Shown in pieces: positions 58,195 to 64,000 of a DNA stretch of 64,000 bases. The position numbers were made by a program, and so were the translations under genes. The DNA lies in contig OX438742.1 in NCBI GenBank assembly GCA_949316235.1, positions 14,941,315 through 15,005,314 of the forward strand. Direction: 5' to 3'. Every line of letters starts with the position of its first letter. Position 1 is the stretch's first letter. The stretch comes from Oegoconia quadripuncta (Eukaryota > Arthropoda > Insecta > Lepidoptera > Autostichidae). Under the pieces are notes generated by a model. It was not told where the DNA came from, did not search any database, and was given only the letters and a program-made list of their open reading frames with translations.

Positions 58195-58320
58195 CTCTTT
58201 CCTTTAACCAACAGACCCGGTACCACCCTCTTGTTTAGTTCTATAGCCCCAACATTAAGGGCATTGTTTTGTTCCGGCATGAGTGATATCTAAGAAAACC
58301 AGCTAAAATACTTATGAGGC
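58195..58320 (-). repeat. Degenerate 'gatgttaagtgaagatgagg' repeat
   Basis: 'gccccaacattaagggcatt' and 'gttttgttccggcatgagtg' parallel the reverse strand of the 37005-37240 family. Confidence 0.4.
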
Positions 58321-58553
58321 TTCATATTCCTTAGGGCCAGGAATCTGTGGCATTCTGATGGCAAGTTCTGATGTCATGGGCAGTAGTAGCTAATATAATC
58401 ATATTTGTCATACTATGACATTAAAATATTCTATCGATCGGCACTAATGATTGGTTTTGAATGGTAATGTTTTGATATGTGTTAATTTAAATAAACTTAT
58501 GTACATCGCCATTAAAATTTGGAATACTTAGTAACATTACTTTTTCTTTACAG

Positions 58554-58710
58554 ATTGCTAACCCAAGGGAACATCAGATTTTGAAGTTGAGGCCAAAGGG
58601 AATGATTACAAATGTTTAAAAGGGGCTATAAGGCTCCGTCTATTCGTGTAATCCTGCGGGCTCGGGCCTGGCGACGTGTGCCCATGAAGCTGCTAAAGTG
58701 GGGAAGAAAG
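58554..58710 (+). other. 5' part of NOS1AP exon: leader with upstream frames
   Basis: The exon begins after the acceptor 'ctttttctttacag' (AG 58552-58553). An upstream frame, ATG 58602 to TAA 58619 (5 codons), overlaps a second ATG at 58612. The second ATG is in frame with the NOS1AP start and is preceded by an in-frame TGA at 58603-58605. Use of ATG 58612 would add 33 residues (MFKRGYKAPSIRVILRARAW...), 12 of them Lys or Arg. ATG 58612 has C at -3, whereas ATG 58711 has A at -3, so the shorter form is preferred. Confidence 0.65.
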
Positions 58711-58818
58711 ATGCCATCCACCAAACAGTACAACCTGGTGCCAAATGACGAGAACGATACAAGGATTCCGTTACATCCAGACGAGGCGTTCAACTATGGA
58801 ATCACCTTTCAGGCTAAG
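58711..58818 (+). CDS. NOS1AP: NOS1AP/CAPON orthologue, first coding exon (partial)
   Basis: The 36 codons begin MPSTKQYNLVPNDEND and end FNYGITFQAK at a donor AAG|GTATGT (GT 58819-58820, phase 0). This parallels the vertebrate NOS1AP N-terminus, which starts MPSKTKYNLV and has RIPLH...AF..GI.F.AK just before the PTB core. The Drosophila counterpart has the same start. NOS1AP is a cytosolic adaptor. Its PTB domain binds partners such as Scribble and Dexras1, and its C-terminus binds neuronal NOS through a PDZ ligand. Only the lead-in to the PTB domain is here; 'Y(I/V)GSLDVPRP' should open the next exon, which I do not find before 64000. ATG 58711 is chosen by homology and by A at -3. The acceptor at 58553 fixes the exon start. 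An upstream in-frame ATG could give a longer isoform. The gene is very likely intact, since splice sites and reading frame are clean. Confidence 0.9.
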
Positions 58819-59284
58819 GTATGTTGGAATTATTATATTAAGCGGTGTTTCTAGTTTGCTAGATAGAAAAAATGTAATGTTGGAAGATAGAACTGCCTAA
58901 ATTGTGACGAATATTAGACAAGCTGTTGCTTGTCTTCTTTAATTACTATAAAATGCTAATAAGATTGAAGTTCACAACGACGGAGTAAACTTAGTATAAT
59001 TTCCTCGAACAATTTATAAAATTTATTGCAATTAATCCTACACAAACATCTACGACTTCAGTAAGGTACCACGTGCGTCACTAGGCATTTGGGGGTACTG
59101 AAAACCAGCGCTGTGATTCGTTGCAGCATGAGCTGAGTGCAAACCCATTTGTGCACGCCGCAACACGTGACAGCATTGTCGGGATTTTCTTCATAATTGT
59201 ATTTCTATTTTAGCTATAATTTCCTACTTCTTTGTTTTTGTATCGTCTTGTGGCGTTCATAATAAACTATTCTTATTCTTATTC

Positions 59285-59580
59285 ATTCGATCACTGCTAA
59301 ATTGCACAGCCTCGAACACCGTCGCAAGGTCGCCCGTCTTTCAGTCTTTTACATGATACACTTCTGTGAGTGTGCGTTGGAATTACATAATCTTATTCCA
59401 CCATCACCATTTCATCTTCGGACTACTAGGCGTAGGGAGGGATTCCACACGTATGTAGTTAACATACCGAATGTTCGCACTAAGCGGTTCGACTCTTTAT
59501 TCATAATACGAACAACCAGAACAGTTAATCATAAAAAAAGGGTCTCGCGGCGTTCACATTTCCGGTAGCATTGTGCGACC
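59285..59580 (+). pseudogene. LINE reverse-transcriptase C-terminal fragment
   Basis: The frame from 59302 reads LEHRRKVARLSVFYMIHFCE, then CALELHNLIPPSPFHLRTT, then RTKRFDSLFIIRTTR. It follows the widespread lepidopteran LINE tail ('L..RR.VA.L.VFYRI..GEC..EL..LIPP..FH.RT', then 'VR.SRSFLPRT...WN.LP'). The end of the motif has decayed ('TVNHKK'). The fragment is truncated at both sides. Related to 44305-44530. Confidence 0.8.
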
Positions 59581-59689
59581 AGCTTACTTTGCTGTCTATA
59601 CTTGAGTAGTTAAGAAAATCATTACGAGTGTCTCATCTCATTTTATCAGATTGGCAGAGTTGTAGATGTTACAAGTCATTTAGGGTCTG

Positions 59690-59860
59690 CCGTCGTGTAA
59701 CTACCGCATAAATTTTTTTGCGTTCGATTGCTAATAATTTGACGTTTAAAGATACAATGTAAGCGCCCTAGAAGTAAGAGTTACCATAATTTACTTCTAG
59801 GGCGCTTACGTTTACCAAATTTAGCGACCGAACGCAAATAAGGTACGGCTGTTGTATTGT
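59690..59860. mobile_element. Foldback element with perfect 19-bp inner hairpin
   Basis: GTAAGCGCCCTAGAAGTAA (59759-59777) and its exact reverse complement (59791-59809) flank a 13-nt loop. Outside, 'tttgcgttcgattgctaa' (about 59717-59734) pairs imperfectly with 'ttagcgaccgaacgcaaa' (about 59821-59838). Nested arms of this kind indicate a small non-autonomous inverted-repeat element. Target duplications are unclear. Confidence 0.75.
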
Positions 59861-61460
59861 TCACATTACAAAAGTTGGACAAAGATAACATAAGCTGAAT
59901 AGTCGTTTTCCATTTTTAAACGTCGGGGAAATCAAAAGTTTTGGCAACTTTAAAAGTTGAGAGTTCTAAATGAAGGAATTGTTAATTGTAATCAGGACAA
60001 CTAAGTAAATTACTTATAACACTACGTGACGTTATGTATGTACTCGTATGTAACATATTTTCTGCTACATGCATAGCTTTATGCTGTTCTCGTATGTATG
60101 TATATGTTATAAGTTTTTAACGCAATGTAGCAGTGGAATTGCTACATAATTGTTAATACTTTCTGTCTTACGACCATTAGGTATACTAAATTAAAATAGT
60201 CCGTGAACGTTCCAAAATAAGTGAAATATCTCGATGTGTCTTCATTGCACCTATTTTATTTGCTGCGGACTTTTTCAGGATGATAAGCAGCTATGTCTTT
60301 CTTCAATTCCCAGGCGGCCTCTCTGACAGATTTCAATAGGATCAGTTCAGATGTCCACAAATAATTGTGGAAAGGTAACTAAGACACACAGACAGTTACT
60401 TTTGCATCTATATTTTGGTTCAGATTTAAGTTTGTACTTGCAAATATTCTAAAATGCTAGAGTTCTGTGCCTGCAAATGATTTCGAGTAACTCTTCCAAC
60501 CGATGTAAAATATTCCGATCCATGTTTAAAGATTTATGCCGCGCTTAATGGACGTTCACATCCATTTCCGATTCCGAAGTTTTAATGACCTATTGAAATT
60601 AAATTGCACCAAATTGTTAATCTGAATGCACATTGCACACCATCAACGAGTAATTTAGTTCAGCAACATATTTGTTGGCGTTTTATAACATTATTTATGT
60701 AATTGGATAAATAAAAATATCGACACAATCCAAAGTGGATGGGAAAAGCGAAGTGGTTGTAAGTAATCTGAAAGTCACCCAGTTCCGTGGAAAGCAATTC
60801 TGAATTCAATTAGTAATGTTTCCACTCCGACGAATCGCCAAATTTTGTTTCAGTCTTAACAATTCAGTAATGGCGACACTAAATTTTGAGTCGGTCGGAC
60901 GCTTTTGTTTTTATGATGACTGAGCAATTCTGATTACTTAATTAATTTCTGATACGAGCTTTGTCTGTTGCTGTCGTTACAACTCTTGAAACTATCTGTA
61001 ATTAAGCAGCATTGTATTTATCGTGACTTCTAATTAGAACAGTATTACAACACATTGTGATTATTGTCATAGTATCACATCTATGTAGGTACAGACAGTG
61101 CAAAAATATTTATCTAAGGCAGAGTTACAAATTGATGTAGGTACTTGTTTTTAATTCAAAAATCACTAACATCGTAACTTTCTCATGTAAGTTCTTCTCA
61201 CGTCTTAAGATTGTAATCACAGAAAGCTTCATTGCGATGTAGGACCTACTCCTCAAAGACTTCAATTAAATGGATATACCTATTTAACTTGACAATATTA
61301 TGGAAAATTGCCTTGTTTCACAAATATATGTGGTGGACACAATCTTATATTGTGTGAAGCGCTTCTTTATAAATGTAGCAATTGAGTAAAATTGCTTCAA
61401 CAATAAACAGTAATACTTCTGTATGAAGGATAAAAAAAAACATTTTGGAGAATGATTTCA
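59861..61460. other. Repeat-poor AT-rich intronic stretch
   Basis: No repeat family, hairpin or coding segment recognised over about 1.6 kb. Confidence 0.4.
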
Positions 61461-61462
61461 TA

Positions 61463-61970
61463 CTAAAACTATCATGCGAGCAGAACTTACTAACTGGTTG
61501 GATGGCGGGTGATAATTTATGAAATCAAAATGAGTTTTATACTACAATAAACAAGGTTTCCCGCCCGCAGCTTCACTTGCGTGGAATAACTTTATCGCCG
61601 ATATGTTTAATTTGTCACACTTCATCAAAATTTAAAGTATCCTAATCCCGGGTATGTTATACCTATACATATACATGTATACCAAATTTCATCCAAATCC
61701 GTTCATCCGGTTCTCCGTGGTTCAGCAACAAACATACATCCAAACTTTCGCATTAAATAAAATGCTACGATGCTTTAAATAATACTACCAGGAGAGCAGA
61801 TGTTACTTAGAGCTTCGATGGCAGTATTGTATAAAGTACTAAGTGTAAAGCATGGAATATAATGGTGTAAACCAAATGTAAGTACCTGTTCAAAGTTGCA
61901 CGAGTTAGCGCAATGCTAAAACTACCAGGAGAGCAGAAGTTATTAGGAAGTGGGATGGCGACACTTGTGT
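61463..61970 (+). repeat. Composite: TTATAATATTAG-tailed repeat plus 'ctaccaggagagcag' motifs
   Basis: 61552-61760 is the dispersed repeat ('cccgcccgcagcttcacttg', 'ccaaatttcatccaaatccg', 'caaactttcgcatta'). A motif like 'actatcatgcgagcagaact' precedes it at 61466 and recurs downstream as 'actaccaggagagcagatgt' (61787) and 'actaccaggagagcagaagt' (61920), each followed by a 'gatggc' block. The same motif precedes the repeat at 36409. Confidence 0.65.
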
Positions 61971-63379
61971 GTAAAATTATTTTGTGTTAAAAAGTAAACA
62001 TTTTTTCAATTCCGTACTGTATAATTCGTTCATTTTACTTTATTTATTGATATAGATAATTTATTTTGTTTTAATACGCTGTTACTGTCTATAAATTATT
62101 CATGGGATTTACGATATAAACTTGAGGATTCAACATTCATCATTATCATTTATTCACCTTATATGGTCTCATTGCTGTGACAAAATATTGACTCGTATAA
62201 TTAAAAAAATATTTTAGTCACATGCAGATTATGTTATATTATCTCATCTTACCATAATGATGTAATAAATTAGCCCATGTTCTTTCTGAGTGTCTCAGGC
62301 TACCTCGTTGCCAAATTTCAATATACGCTAGGTTCAGTATACGTACTCAAGATCTCTAACTTAGTCGCCTTTTACGACACCCACATGAAATCACCTGATG
62401 ACCTGACACACAGGCTACTGCCTAGTTTAGGCATCAGTCGCCCACAATTTTTATTTATAATTATATCTATAATACTGTAATGTATGAATTGTGGAGGAAA
62501 AATAAACGAATTTTGATTTTTGATTGTTTTAAAAATAAAAATGAAGACAGGTTGGTCATATTATAATCTATCGGGATCCACACGGCCATTTACTGACTTC
62601 TAATGAAAACAATATTGTAATACTGTCATTAAATTTAATATAATCGGTAATCAAGGTATTGGGTGGGTCTCCCTTACGTTCAAAAAGTGAATTCAAAATA
62701 TCACTTGTTACAAATTCCAACAAGCCGACGATTATCATACGTTAAATTTAGTCGATCATATGCAAAACGGGTTGCACAGCGCGGATATATGAAGTCTCTC
62801 CTTTTATACCTGATTTATAGCATAGCAAAATATATTTTTCTATGATTTTATGGAAATAACGCAATGTACCTACTGAGAAAAGAAAAAGATAAGGAAGATA
62901 GAAAATAATAACAACACAAATTCTATCTTCATTTCAAGGTTCTTTGTAAGCCAGTGCGACAAAAGAAATGTATAAAAGAAAACTTTATTTCGTTCTGGGA
63001 AGTTTTCTAAAATAATTCAGCTTATTGGTAGAGCAGTATAAGTATACCTTACAATTTTATGTGATACTATTTAAGTATGGTATTGTGTATCTACTTCTAG
63101 TATGGAAAAATAAGACTCTATCTATTGAGGCTTTTATAAGACATTATTTTGTTTCAAATCTTGCCAATTTTTGACCCACTTTTCCGTGTACGATTGAGTA
63201 GTTTTGCATACGAAGTCGGGCGACTATGCAATATATGGTGTCATTGAGCTGATCTGATGTTGGGGCCGGAAAGTGGCCATATGACCTCTGTATTATAACA
63301 ATGCAATCAAGTTTCGGTTCATGAGTACTAGAATAATATGTGATGATCAGAGTCCCATGATAAAAACTTGTATACCAAC
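61971..63379. other. Mostly unassigned; repeat scrap 62350-62400
   Basis: 'cttagtcgccttttacgaca' then 'cccac' at 62358-62383 is the 'gtcgccttttacga' family. The string 'taatactgtca' at about 62618 is discussed among the rejected items. Nothing else recognised. Confidence 0.4.
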
Positions 63380-63590
63380 TTATAAATATTCTGAAAGTTT
63401 GTGTGTGTGTGAATATGTATGTATGTATGTTTGTTACCTCTTCACGCCTATATGGCTGGACGAATTTGGATGAAATTTGTTGGGTAGACATATTAGGACC
63501 TGGATTAACATATAGGAAAATTTTTATGCTGAACGGATTTTGCTTCAATCTTCCACGCGGACGAAGTCGCGGGCGGAAAGCTAGTTTAAT
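63380..63590 (-). repeat. TTATAATATTAG-tailed dispersed repeat
   Basis: 'gtatgtatgtatgtatgttt', 'ggacgaatttggatgaaatt' and 'cacgcggacgaagtcgcggg', then 'cggaaagctagt', are the reverse of the family seen at 39331-39557. The 134-codon minus frame and the 80-codon plus frame that span it are repeat-derived. Confidence 0.75.
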
Positions 63591-64000
63591 AATATATACT
63601 CGTATATATCAACGCAACTACTTTACATGTGAACTATGTATATGAGTAATTATATAAAGGTATTTCATTATATATTTAATATTATTTAGATTAATTTAAT
63701 ATCTATTGTCGCCAAAATAGTAGTAGAAGTTTTTAATTATGGAATCTGTAATTCACACGGAAAGTACCTAAATAATTTCTATAGCCACGAAAAGACCAGT
63801 TAAGGACGCTTTGGACCACGCGCTGCGTAGGCTTCCGTAGTCGCATTGTACATTTAAAAATACACAGTTATTTTTGGAGTTTTAACATTACGATTTCGAA
63901 ATTTTCACAAACACATAACATGTCACCGCATTACATAGTTGTGTTTTAATACTGTATGATCACCTTTATTCGTGATTAAATTTGTTTGAATTTTTATTGT
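63591..64000. other. AT-rich stretch, no feature recognised
   Basis: Nothing identifiable before the window ends. Confidence 0.4.

Larger units (their letters stand above)
9421..58553 (+). other. Putative giant first intron (about 49 kb)
   Basis: If the leader at 9363-9420 splices to the acceptor at 58552-58553 ('tttttctttacag'), this interval is one intron. It contains no other host coding exon that I can support, only mobile elements, duplications and unassigned AT-rich sequence. Long first introns before the first coding exon are common in insect neuronal adaptor genes. The donor assignment is tentative; the acceptor is solid. Confidence 0.35.
58819..64000 (+). other. NOS1AP intron following the first coding exon
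   Basis: It starts with GTATGT and no matching PTB-encoding exon is visible up to the window end, so the intron is at least 5.2 kb. It contains the repeats listed separately. 59861-61460 is a longer repeat-poor stretch with nothing that I can assign. Confidence 0.7.

Noticed and set aside
62610..62640. miR-8 locus, because of the string 'taatactgtca'
   Set aside because: Identity stops after 11 nt and no complementary arm for a hairpin is present nearby.
63144..63548. 134-codon minus frame as a gene
   Set aside because: It runs through a (GTAT)n tract and a minus-strand copy of a dispersed repeat.

Overview
The window is AT-rich, repeat-dense eukaryotic DNA and almost certainly comes from a moth or butterfly (Lepidoptera). 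The pointers are tRNA-derived and 5S-rRNA-derived SINEs, decayed LINE reverse-transcriptase tails of the kind common in lepidopteran genomes, and many copies of a short repeat reading '...TTTCGCATTTATAATATTAG'. There is no bacterial or viral gene organisation. Almost every long open frame is chance or lies inside a repeat.

Only one host protein-coding exon can be supported. At 58554-58818 (+) an exon with good splice sites encodes the N-terminus of a NOS1AP/CAPON orthologue (an adaptor with a PTB domain). The 36 codons from ATG 58711 read MPSTKQYNLV...AFNYGITFQAK and stop at a phase-0 donor just before the PTB core. The next exon lies beyond the window. About 49 kb upstream, on the same strand, a GC-rich segment is followed by a TATA box (9333), an initiator exactly 30 bp downstream (A at 9363) and a strong splice donor (exon end 9420). 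I propose this as a noncoding first exon of the same gene, so that 9421-58553 would be a giant first intron. That link is inference.

The rest is mobile-element history. 1-9 kb: SINEs, a 624-bp foldback element (3965-4588) with a 7-bp target duplication and a mirrored array of CATAAT words at about 15.5-bp pitch, and two perfect hairpins. 13-22 kb: SINEs, a 903-bp inverted-repeat element with a 4-unit tandem core (16903-17805), and LINE remnants. 25-26.4 kb: an 800-bp DNA transposon with 268-bp inverted arms inside one copy of a direct duplication, whose other copy preserves the empty site. 30.9-33.8 kb: a 1,448-bp tandem duplication whose copies look identical. 34.2 kb and 57.8 kb: two more arrays of about 16-bp pitch with different words. 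36-63 kb: LINE and SINE relics, one very short LINE insertion with a 15-bp target duplication (49263-49410), a foldback hairpin (59759-59809), and the NOS1AP exon.

The most unusual signal is the recurrence of arrays with the same 15-16-bp pitch but unrelated repeat words (3983-4570, 34211-34420, 57829-57940). At least one sits in a bona fide transposable element. Next come the apparently perfect tandem duplication and the matched filled and empty sites of the 25-kb transposon. All coordinates of repeats are approximate to a few bases unless stated as exact.
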